Below, piece after piece: positions 26,603-33,936 of a stretch of DNA of 64,000 nt (within the stretch, counting starts at the first letter, position 1; each line of letters begins with the position of its first letter). Under the pieces are notes generated by a model. The model searched no databases, was not told the origin of the DNA, and saw only the letters and a program-made list of their open reading frames with translations. Source of the DNA: Actinoallomurus sp040655075 (lineage in GTDB: Bacteria; Actinomycetota; Actinomycetes; Streptosporangiales; Streptosporangiaceae); the NCBI RefSeq assembly GCF_040655075.1, contig NZ_JBFAJC010000005.1:341369-405368 (forward strand). Reading direction: 5' to 3'. Position numbers and translations under genes: made by a program.

Positions 26603-27346
26603 CTATCGCCAGTCGACGACCTCGTTGACGAGGTGCGGGTGGCGCCGGCGTACGAAGTCGGCGTACTCCTGCATGTGCTGGCGCATGAGACGCTCGGCCT
26701 CGGCGGCCCGGCCCTTGGCGATGGCCCGGGCGATCGCCTGGTGCGCGGCCATGACCTCGTCGCGCCGCTCCCGGGGGAACAGCAGCCCGCTGACCTGGTC
26801 GTGGAAGATGTGCTCCAGCGACAGGGTCACCAGGTTGAGGATCGGGTTGCCGGACATCGAGGCGACCCGCTGGTGGAAGTCGTGAGTAGCGGCGAAGTAC
26901 GCGCGTTCGTCGTCCAGCACGGACGGGTCGTCCGCGTCGGCGAGCCGTTTCTCCAGCGAGGGGTCGTTCCGCTGGGCCGCGATCCGCGCCATCATCGGCT
27001 CCAGCACGAGCCGCGCGTCCATCAGCTCGCCGAAGGTGACCCCGCCCAGGTGGTAGAAGAGGGTGGACATCCGGCCGTAGTCGCGGGTGCCGACCTCGAT
27101 GAGCATCGGGCCGCCGTGCCGCCCCGGCTTCATCGTGATGAGTCCGTGCACCTCGAGGATGCGCAGGGCCTCCCGCAGCGAACCGCGCCCGACGCCGTAC
27201 TCTTCGATCATCTCGGCCTCGGACGGCAGGACGGTGCCGGGCTCGAGCTTACGGGCGACGATCTCGCGGACGATCTCCTGGGCCAGCGACTCGGCGACCT
27301 TGGTCCCTCGCTTGATCCGCTTGCGGGGAGCCGCGTCCTCGTCCAT
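26603..27346 (-). CDS. GntR/FadR-family transcriptional regulator with FCD domain
   Basis: 247 residues from ATG 27346 (MDEDAAPRKRIKRG); upstream in-frame ATGs lie inside the palindromic region. The winged helix is GTVLPSEAEMIEEYGVGRGSLREALRILEVHGL, and the C-terminal all-helical FCD domain shows its metal-site His residues (THDFHQRV, AHQAIARAI). FCD regulators sense carboxylates or acyl compounds. It lies at the edge of the acyl-CoA island, and its own promoter shares the GATA-N4-TAYGNAT element with two other island promoters, so it is the likely local repressor. The 192 bp to the amidase gene hold this control region and an unassigned 58-codon open frame. Confidence 0.88.
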   Translation of the reverse strand: MDEDAAPRKRIKRGTKVAESLAQEIVREIVARKLEPGTVLPSEAEMIEEYGVGRGSLREALRILEVHGLITMKPGRHGGPMLIEVGTRDYGRMSTLFYHLGGVTFGELMDARLVLEPMMARIAAQRNDPSLEKRLADADDPSVLDDERAYFAATHDFHQRVASMSGNPILNLVTLSLEHIFHDQVSGLLFPRERRDEVMAAHQAIARAIAKGRAAEAERLMRQHMQEYADFVRRRHPHLVNEVVDWR

Positions 27347-27356
27347 GCCCCAAGAC

Positions 27357-27385
27357 ATCATCATGATGATAAGGATACGGATACC
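27357..27385. promoter_or_regulatory. Palindrome and candidate GntR operator before gntR
   Basis: ATCATCATGATGAT (27357-27370) is a perfect 14-bp palindrome 11 bp before the chosen start. It runs into GATAAGGATACGGATACC (27368-27385), which fits the island consensus GATA-N4-TAYGNAT. Autoregulation is likely. Confidence 0.5.
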
Positions 27386-27538
27386 GGCGTACGCCACGGC
27401 GCGATCGGCGCAACAGGCCGGTGTGGATCACGCTCGCCCGGCTCGGCGGCCCGCTCTTCCTCATCGGAGACGAAGTTCCGCTCGCGGGTGGCGTACGCAC
27501 ACAGCTCCTCGTCCTCGACGGACACCCGGTAGTACGCC

Positions 27539-28990
27539 CTACTTCGGTGCCTGGAAGCCGCCGATCTTCTGCTCGAGCAGTTCGGCCAGCCGCAGCGGGG
27601 TGCGGTCCTCGAACATCGGACCGATGAGCTGCACTCCCACCGGCAGACCCTCGGGGGACCGGCCCGCCGGTATGGCGGTGGCGGGTAGGCCCGGCATCGT
27701 GGCCAGACCGGCCCAGACGAGCTGGTCGAAGTACGGGTACTCGACGCCGTCGATGTCGATCCGGCGTTCCCTCGGATCGGGGTTGTGGTCGTGCGGGAAC
27801 GCGGGAGTGGGCGTGATCGGACACACCACGGCGTCGAACTCGGCGAAGAACTGCCGCCAGCCGTGGCGGTGGAGCTCGCGACGGTTGTCCGCCTCGATCC
27901 AGTCGCGGTGACTGAACACCATGCCGCGCAGCATCGCCGCGTCGAGACTCTGGTCGTCCGCGCTCAGTCCGGCGGCGCGGGTCCGCAGCTGCTCGTACGC
28001 TTCGACGGGAAAACGCGCAACGGAGCCCGAAAACAGCAACTGCCTGTAGAGCGTCGCGGCTTCGGCCAGATCGGGCAGCAGCGGACTGTGCCGTTCGACG
28101 CGGGCGCCGCCGTCGACAAGCGCGTCGGCCACCCGGTTCACGCCGGCCCGCACAGCGGACGCGGTCGGAATGAACGGATGCTCGTCGAGGACCAGGACCC
28201 GGAAGCCGCTCAGCCGCTCGTGACGTGCGGGCGGCAGCGTCAGGTCGTACGCCACACCGAGCGTCAGCGGGTCCGGTCCGGCCATGACGTCGAGCAGGAG
28301 CGTGAGGTCGCGGGCGGTGCGCGCCATCGGGCCGACGACGGCGAGGTCGCGGTCGGCCGGCAATGCCGGCGCGGGCGGCGGGACCATACCGCGGCTCGCC
28401 ACCAGCCCGAGTGTCGGCTTGTGCGCGTAGACACCGCAGAAATGCGCGGGGGTGCGCAACGAACCGGCGAGGTCGGAACCGATGGACAGCGCGCCGAACC
28501 CGGACGCCAGGGCCGCCGCCGATCCACCGGAGGACCCACCCGACGTGCGAGCGTGATCCCACGGGTTGTTGGTGATGCCGTAGATCTCGTTGAAGCTCTG
28601 GATATCTTGCAGCCCCAAGGGCACATTGGTCTTACCGAGCACCACCGCCCCGGCGGCCTTGAGCCGCGATACCTGTACCGCGTCCTCGGCCGGCACATAG
28701 TCCCGGTACTGCGGCATGCCCCAGGTCGTGGGCAGCCCGGCGATGTTGTAGGACTCCTTGACCGTCACCGGAATACCGAGCAGCGGCCGATCCTCACCGC
28801 GGGCGCGTGCCTGGTCGGCACCGCGCGCGGCGGCCCGCGCGCGGTCGAAGTCCGGCACACAGATCGCGTTGATCGCCTTGTCGTCCCGCTCGATACGGGC
28901 GATCGCCTCGTCGGTCAGTTCCGCCGAGGTCACTTCACCGGCACGCATGGCAGCCGCGAGTTCTTCTGCAGTCTGAAATGTCCACTCCAT
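27539..28990 (-). CDS. Amidase-signature family hydrolase
   Basis: 483 residues from ATG 28990. The Ser-cisSer-Lys triad is visible: Lys78 in IPVTVKESYN, cis-Ser153 in RTSGGSSGGSAAAL and nucleophile Ser177 in IGSDLAGSLRTP. C-terminal PGLPATAIPAGRSPEGLPVG is typical of the family. It hydrolyses an amide or ester to a carboxylic acid, which could then be activated by the island's CoA ligase (inference). It has no signal peptide and so is cytoplasmic. It is monocistronic, just upstream of the gntR gene on the same strand. Confidence 0.92.
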   Translation of the reverse strand: MEWTFQTAEELAAAMRAGEVTSAELTDEAIARIERDDKAINAICVPDFDRARAAARGADQARARGEDRPLLGIPVTVKESYNIAGLPTTWGMPQYRDYVPAEDAVQVSRLKAAGAVVLGKTNVPLGLQDIQSFNEIYGITNNPWDHARTSGGSSGGSAAALASGFGALSIGSDLAGSLRTPAHFCGVYAHKPTLGLVASRGMVPPPAPALPADRDLAVVGPMARTARDLTLLLDVMAGPDPLTLGVAYDLTLPPARHERLSGFRVLVLDEHPFIPTASAVRAGVNRVADALVDGGARVERHSPLLPDLAEAATLYRQLLFSGSVARFPVEAYEQLRTRAAGLSADDQSLDAAMLRGMVFSHRDWIEADNRRELHRHGWRQFFAEFDAVVCPITPTPAFPHDHNPDPRERRIDIDGVEYPYFDQLVWAGLATMPGLPATAIPAGRSPEGLPVGVQLIGPMFEDRTPLRLAELLEQKIGGFQAPK

Positions 28991-29036
28991 GAATCCGGAC
29001 CGTACCGGCCTCTGGAACAGGCCATAAAATGCCGCT

Positions 29037-29495
29037 TCACACAACTCCGACCACCGACAATTCGCCCGACCGCAGGCGATGGCGACGCGCGGCGGCATCG
29101 GTGTCGGCCTGGGAGTTCAGGAGATTTTCATCGGACACCCGCGTGTACTTCGCGAGGCCGCGAAACCGACGTATCCCCGGAGCCGGTGTGGACGCGCCCT
29201 TCTCCGCAGCGCGGGTCGACCGCGAGTGGCGTAGGCCGTGAGGGCGCAGGACGCCGAGTTGGCGGTCGTGGTCTGTGACTTCCGCGTCGTGGATGATGCC
29301 GATCTCGCCGACGATGGTGTTGATCGACCGGGGTGAGAGTCGGCCGCCGGGGCGGCGGGACCCGATCGAGACAGCGGCCGGGAACAAGACCTCGCTTAGC
29401 TCATCGGCGTCATCGGACCGTCCGTGCTGCAGGCAGTCGGCGATGGTGTGGCGGGCGTCGCGGATCTTTTCCTGAAATGATCTGGACCGGTGATG
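29037..29495 (-). pseudogene. Relic of a tyrosine recombinase/integrase C-terminus
   Basis: An open frame without a proper start encodes LSPRSINTIVGEIG, then RPHGLRHSRSTRAAEKG and IRRFRGLAKYTRVSDENLL, resembling box II (HxLRH) and the terminal Tyr region of phage-type integrases. The frame begins after a stop at 29496. The N-terminal domain and the first catalytic Arg region are absent, and the central helices are shortened. Codon use is less GC3-biased than in the flanking genes, consistent with mobile-element origin. No attachment repeat was recognised. The stretch 28991-29534 holds nothing else convincing. Confidence 0.5.
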
Positions 29496-29534
29496 TTAGA
29501 CACCAGCGTTCTTCTGAAATGAGGGTACGTTTCG

Positions 29535-31517
29535 ATGGATCCGCTGCAGCCGGGCGACCCGCGCCAGGTTGGGCCATACCGGCTGACCGGGCGGCTGGGC
29601 GCGGGCGGGATGGGTCAGGTGTTCTTGGGGGTTTCCCCCGGCGGCCGGAAGGTCGCGGTGAAGGTGATCCGGGCCGAGCACGCTTCCAGTCCCCAGTTTC
29701 GGGCGCGGTTCGCCCGGGAGGTGCAGGCCGCGAAACGGGTGGGTGGGTTTCATACCGCGCCGGTGGTCGATGCCGACCCCGATGCCGAATCGCCGTGGCT
29801 GGTGACCGCGTTCATTCCCGGTCGGTCCCTGCACCAAGTGGTCACCGAGCAGGGCCCACTGGAACCGGGTGCGGTGCGCGGGCTGGGGGCGGGCCTGGCC
29901 GAGGGACTGGCCGCGATCCACGCCTGCGGAGTGGTGCACCGGGATCTGAAACCGGGCAATGTGATCATGGCCGAGGACGGACCGCGGATCATCGACTTCG
30001 GCATCGCCCGGCCGGCCGACGCCAGCTCCCTGACCTCGACCGGCGTGGTCATCGGCACGTTCGCCTACATGTCCCCCGAACAGGTGCACGGCGAGCGGGC
30101 CGGACCGGCCAGCGACGTGTTCTCACTGGGGTGCCTGCTGATCTTCGCCGCCACCGGGCAGGGCCCGTTCGACGCCGCGACCATTCCCGCGATCGTGCAC
30201 CGCATCATCAACGAGAAGCCCCGCCTGGACGGCATCACCGGCGACCTCCGCGAGCTGGTTGGCGCATGCCTGGCCAAAACCCCCACCGACCGTCCGGGAG
30301 TTGAGGAGATCCTCAGCCGGCTCGCCACCGGAGCCAGCCCCACCTTCACGGCACCGGCGACGAAAGCGCAGACGACGCCACCGGCCGATCGGCCCGTCAC
30401 CGCAGGTGAGCCGACCACAAACCAGCTGGCCCGGCCGCCACATCATCAACCACCGGCACCGACGGCCACCCCCACCCGGCCGCTCGCCGATGACGATGGC
30501 ACCGGGCCGATCGACCCGACGCGGACAGCACCCCCCACGCCCACCCCGTTCCCTCGACGCACCCTCATCCTCGGCGCGCTCGGCGCAGCCGGCCTCGCGG
30601 CCGTCTCCTACCCGATCATCCGCGTGCTCGAACCGGACAATCCTCCCACCGGCACCCTCACCGGCCACACCGGCCACGTCTACTCGGTGGCCTTCAGCCC
30701 CGACGGCAACACCCTGGCCAGCGGCAGTACCGACAAGACCGTACGGCTGTGGGACGTGGCGACCCGACGCACCACCGCCACCCTCACCGGCTTCACCGAC
30801 GACGTCAACTCGGTGGCCTTCAGCCCCGACGGCAAGACCCTGGCCAGCGGCAGTCACGACGGGACCGTGCGGCTGTGGGATGTGGCGACCGGGCGCACCA
30901 CCGCCACCCTCACCGACTCCTCCAACAGCGTCCTCTCGGTGGCGTTCAGCCCCGACGGCCGCACCCTGGCCAGCGGCAGTCGCGGCAGCACCCTACGGCT
31001 GTGGGATGTGGCGACCGGGCGCACCACCGCCACCCTCACCGACCACACCGGCGGCGTCGAATCGGTGGCGTTCAGCCCGGACGGCCACACCCTGGCCAGC
31101 GGTGGCGACGACAAGACCGTACGGCTGTGGGATGTGGCGGCCGGGCGCGCCACCGCCACCCTCACCGGCCACACCAACAGCGTCCAATCGGTGGCGTTCA
31201 GCCCGGACGGCCACACCCTGGCCAGCAGCGGCTACGACAACACCGTACGACTGTGGGACGTGACGACCGGACGCACCACCGCCACCCTCGGTCACAAGGA
31301 CGTCGTCCTCTCGGTGGCGTTCAGCCCGGACGGCCGCACCTTGGCCAGCGGCGGCTTCGAGAACACCGTGCGGCTATGGGATGTGGCGACCCGACACAAC
31401 ACCACCACCCTCACCGGCCCCACCAACGGCGCCGACACGGTGGCGTTCAGCCCCGACGGCCACACCCTGGCCAGCAGCGGCTTCGACAACACCGTGCGGC
31501 TTTGGAAGATCCGCTGA
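29535..31517 (+). CDS. Membrane Ser/Thr protein kinase with extracellular seven-blade WD40 domain
   Basis: 660 residues. The kinase domain spans ~14-265: LGAGGMGQVF P-loop, Lys43 in KVAVKVI, HRDLKPGN (Asp137), DFG (Asp154) and the APE equivalent SPEQ. A Pro/Thr-rich juxtamembrane region (~270-340) leads to one membrane helix (~342-364). The remainder is seven WD40 repeats of 41-42 residues, each with SVAFSPDG and VRLWD-like motifs. The architecture suggests a sensor kinase whose propeller lies outside the membrane. The repeats are almost identical to each other at DNA level, implying recent amplification. GAGGGT precedes the ATG. The ligand and substrate are unknown. Confidence 0.93.
   Translation: MDPLQPGDPRQVGPYRLTGRLGAGGMGQVFLGVSPGGRKVAVKVIRAEHASSPQFRARFAREVQAAKRVGGFHTAPVVDADPDAESPWLVTAFIPGRSLHQVVTEQGPLEPGAVRGLGAGLAEGLAAIHACGVVHRDLKPGNVIMAEDGPRIIDFGIARPADASSLTSTGVVIGTFAYMSPEQVHGERAGPASDVFSLGCLLIFAATGQGPFDAATIPAIVHRIINEKPRLDGITGDLRELVGACLAKTPTDRPGVEEILSRLATGASPTFTAPATKAQTTPPADRPVTAGEPTTNQLARPPHHQPPAPTATPTRPLADDDGTGPIDPTRTAPPTPTPFPRRTLILGALGAAGLAAVSYPIIRVLEPDNPPTGTLTGHTGHVYSVAFSPDGNTLASGSTDKTVRLWDVATRRTTATLTGFTDDVNSVAFSPDGKTLASGSHDGTVRLWDVATGRTTATLTDSSNSVLSVAFSPDGRTLASGSRGSTLRLWDVATGRTTATLTDHTGGVESVAFSPDGHTLASGGDDKTVRLWDVAAGRATATLTGHTNSVQSVAFSPDGHTLASSGYDNTVRLWDVTTGRTTATLGHKDVVLSVAFSPDGRTLASGGFENTVRLWDVATRHNTTTLTGPTNGADTVAFSPDGHTLASSGFDNTVRLWKIR
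30651..31514 (+). repeat. Seven near-identical WD40 repeat units (126-bp period)
   Basis: Seven units encode T(L)TGHT..V.SVAFSPDG.TLASG..D.TVRLWDVATGRTTA. Variation is concentrated at a few surface positions; unit 6 is one codon shorter and unit 7 ends in LWKIR. Such high internal identity marks repeat amplification or gene conversion. Confidence 0.9.
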
Positions 31518-31621
31518 TCTGTCTTCATCATCTGGCGGCGAGCGCAGGGCCCGTGCCGGGCACGCCGGGAAGCTCGTGCGGGCGGCCAGCCCGATCTTCC
31601 TTCACCTGCTCCGGGAGCGCC

Positions 31622-32866
31622 TCACAGGCGGACGACGACGAGGGCGATGTCGTCGCCGGCGCCGCAGGAGACCTCGAGATCGGACAGGACGGCGTCGGCC
31701 AGCCGTTCCGGGGCGAGCGTGCGGTGACGGACGAGGCTGTCGGCGAGCCGATCCAGGCCCGCGTCGATGTCCTCGCCACGGCGTTCGACGAGGCCATCGG
31801 TGTAGAGGGCGAGAACACTCCCCTCCTCGTACGCCCGGGTGGCCTGGAGCCTCGGGATGTGGTCGGGCCGCGCGCCCAGCGGCGGATCAGTGGCCTGGTC
31901 GAGGAGTTCGACGCCCCGGCCGGGGCACGCCAGCATGGGCGGGAGATGCCCCGCGCAGCTGTAGTCGACCGTGTGGGCGTCCCGGTCGATGACGGTCTGG
32001 ACGGCGGTCGTCGCCAGCGCCCCATCGACGTAGCGGGCGTAGAGGCCGAGGATGTTCAGTGCCTCGGCGGGCCCGTCCACGGTACGGATCGTCGCGCTCA
32101 GGGCGCTGCGCAGCTGGCCCATCACGCCCGCCGCCGACAGGCCGTGGCCGACGACGTCCCCGACGGCCACCGCGAGACGGGTCACGGTCAGATCGACCAG
32201 GTCGTACCAGTCGCCGCAGACGTTCAGTGAGCCCACGGCGGGCAGGTAGCGGACGGCCGCGTCCCGGTGCTGGGACGGGATCATCCTGGGGAGCATGGAC
32301 TGCTGGAGCGCCAGCGCAACCCTGCGCTCCCGGGCGTGGGCCTGCCTCAGCTGTTCGTTGAGCTCCTGCAGTTCCTTCGCGCGGGCGTACAGCTCGGCTT
32401 CCATCTCCTCTCCGCGCTCGCGCAGGTCCCGCACCCGGCCGCCGTGGATCCGGTTCCGTTCCCGGACGAAGGCGGTCACGTCCTCGACACGGTGGATCAG
32501 CAACATGACCTTTCCGTCCGGGCCCAGGACCGGCGTGTTGATCGGGCTCCAGTAGCGTTCCTCGAACACGCCGGGGCGACCGGCGACCGGGATGTCGTAC
32601 TTCTGGGTCGCCATGGTGTCCCGCCGCCCCGTCGTCAGGGCCCGGCGCAGAGAGGCGCTGAGGTTGCGCGTCCCGTCGGCGGCCGGATCCGCCGGATTGT
32701 CGGGAAACGCGTCGAAGATGTACTGGCCGAGTAGGGCATCCCGCTCGCGCCGGGTCGCTTCCAGGTAGGCCTGATTGACGTCGACGATGATCAGCTCGGG
32801 TGTCAGGACCAGGCATGGGCTGGGCGCCGCGGCGAACAGGGCCCGATAATCGATGTCCCGTTCCAT
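31622..32866 (-). CDS. PAS-domain SpoIIE-type (PP2C) serine phosphatase
   Basis: 414 residues from ATG 32866. The PAS domain (~8-135) includes AAPSPCLVLTPELIIVDVNQ and the PAC-like WSPINTPVLGPDGKVMLLIH. A coiled coil (~140-190, REREEMEAELYARAKELQEL-like heptads) links it to the phosphatase (~195-414) with QQSMLPRMIP, GDWYDLVDL, AVAVGDVVGHGLSAA, LYTDGLVERRGED and GAGDDIALVVV, all metal-binding PP2C motifs. Such proteins dephosphorylate anti-anti-sigma factors in partner-switching stress circuits (RsbP/RsbU type). No anti-sigma or antagonist gene is adjacent. It is convergent with the WD40 kinase. Confidence 0.92.
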   Translation of the reverse strand: MERDIDYRALFAAAPSPCLVLTPELIIVDVNQAYLEATRRERDALLGQYIFDAFPDNPADPAADGTRNLSASLRRALTTGRRDTMATQKYDIPVAGRPGVFEERYWSPINTPVLGPDGKVMLLIHRVEDVTAFVRERNRIHGGRVRDLRERGEEMEAELYARAKELQELNEQLRQAHARERRVALALQQSMLPRMIPSQHRDAAVRYLPAVGSLNVCGDWYDLVDLTVTRLAVAVGDVVGHGLSAAGVMGQLRSALSATIRTVDGPAEALNILGLYARYVDGALATTAVQTVIDRDAHTVDYSCAGHLPPMLACPGRGVELLDQATDPPLGARPDHIPRLQATRAYEEGSVLALYTDGLVERRGEDIDAGLDRLADSLVRHRTLAPERLADAVLSDLEVSCGAGDDIALVVVRL

Positions 32867-32974
32867 CACATGCTCTCTAAGTGCATGTCTTCCCCTCGAT
32901 AAATCTACGGGATTTCGGATGATCAGGCATGAATCACCCTCCGGGTATCGTCCCGGATCATGCCTGGCGGCATC

Positions 32975-33820
32975 TCATCCCGGCGCGGATCCGTCGTCGG
33001 GGGCGAGGACCGTCAGGACTTCGGCGACCGGCCGCGGTTTCCTCGGCGTGCACGAGGCCGAGGCCTCGCCGAAGGCCGCGGTCCGCGCCGTGACCACGAC
33101 CCTGCCGATCCGCAACCGGTCGACGCCCGCCGCCTTCGGGGTCCATCCGCCCGACAGGTCGCCGGTGACCGACTGGTACGCGGGCACCAGCCCGCCGGAC
33201 CCCGTCACCCGGAACGCAGCGGACTCCGCGCCGGTGACGTCGACGTCGGCCGTGGCCTTCCAGGAGTCGACGGCGACCGGAGGCCGCAGACTCATCCGGG
33301 AGATGTGCAGGCCGACCCGTGTGGCCGCGTCGGCAGGGAGCCGGTTCGGCGCCGCGGTGAGCGTGCCTTCGAGGTCCACGGACCGCGTTCCCAGCAGCGG
33401 AACCGCGCACGTGTAGGTCATGGAGAAACGGTCCGCGCGCGCGTTCACCGGCGACAAGGCGACCCCGGCCACGGCGGCCCCGACCATAGGAACGCCGACG
33501 ACGGCGACCCCGACCGCAGCGACTCCGGCCGCGGCGATCCCGACCGTCGCGACCCTGCCCATGGCGATCCCGGCTGCCGCGATCCGGGCCGTCGCGATCC
33601 GGGCTCTCGCGGCCCAGGCTGTCGTGACCGGGGCCGTCGCGATCCGGGCTGTCGTGACTGGGGCCGTCGCGATCCAGGCTCTCCCGGCCCGGGCTGTCGC
33701 GGCCCAGGCTCTCGCGACCCGGGCCGTCGCGACCCTCGCCGTCGCGGCCCTGCCAATGGCGGTCCCGGCCGTGGCGGCCCCGGCCACGACCGCCGAACGC
33801 CCGCCGAGCGACTTGATCAT
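32975..33820 (-). CDS. Secreted DUF6801-like protein with a pentapeptide-repeat N-terminus
   Basis: 281 residues from ATG 33820, supported by AAGGGGACC upstream. Residues ~11-120 are built from 22 pentapeptide repeats (ATARI, VTTAW and similar), becoming fully hydrophobic at the end (VAAVG, VAVVG, VPMVG), which probably acts as the signal-peptide core before ALSPVNARA. The remaining ~155 residues begin ADRFSMTYTCAVPLLG and contain paired Cys and beta-rich segments resembling the actinobacterial extracellular family DUF6801 (family call from memory, moderate certainty). Function unknown. It lies 116 bp downstream of the FecE gene. Confidence 0.68.
   Translation of the reverse strand: MIKSLGGRSAVVAGAATAGTAIGRAATARVATARVARAWAATARAGRAWIATAPVTTARIATAPVTTAWAARARIATARIAAAGIAMGRVATVGIAAAGVAAVGVAVVGVPMVGAAVAGVALSPVNARADRFSMTYTCAVPLLGTRSVDLEGTLTAAPNRLPADAATRVGLHISRMSLRPPVAVDSWKATADVDVTGAESAAFRVTGSGGLVPAYQSVTGDLSGGWTPKAAGVDRLRIGRVVVTARTAAFGEASASCTPRKPRPVAEVLTVLAPDDGSAPG
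33461..33790 (-). repeat. 22 tandem 15-bp units in the secreted-protein gene
   Basis: The 330 bp are in perfect 15-bp register (for example GATCCGGGCCGTCGC on the + strand), encoding pentapeptides such as ATARI. Units diverge but never break the frame. Because 15 is a multiple of three, other frames are open too, giving spurious collagen-like reading frames on the + strand. Confidence 0.88.
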
Positions 33821-33936
33821 CTGGTCCCCTTTCACAGAGATCCTTCTCGGCGACGAGATCACCACGGGCGTAGGGCGGGCGGGGCCGGTGAAACGCGGCT
33901 CGACGGAATCTTTGTCCGCCGTCGACCTTGCGACTC

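Noticed and set aside
27386..27538. Minus-strand open frame of ~58 codons after the amidase stop (AYYRVSVEDEELCAYATRER...)
   Set aside because: Coding-like composition but no start codon with a ribosome site and no recognised family; possibly a relic, not strong enough to list.
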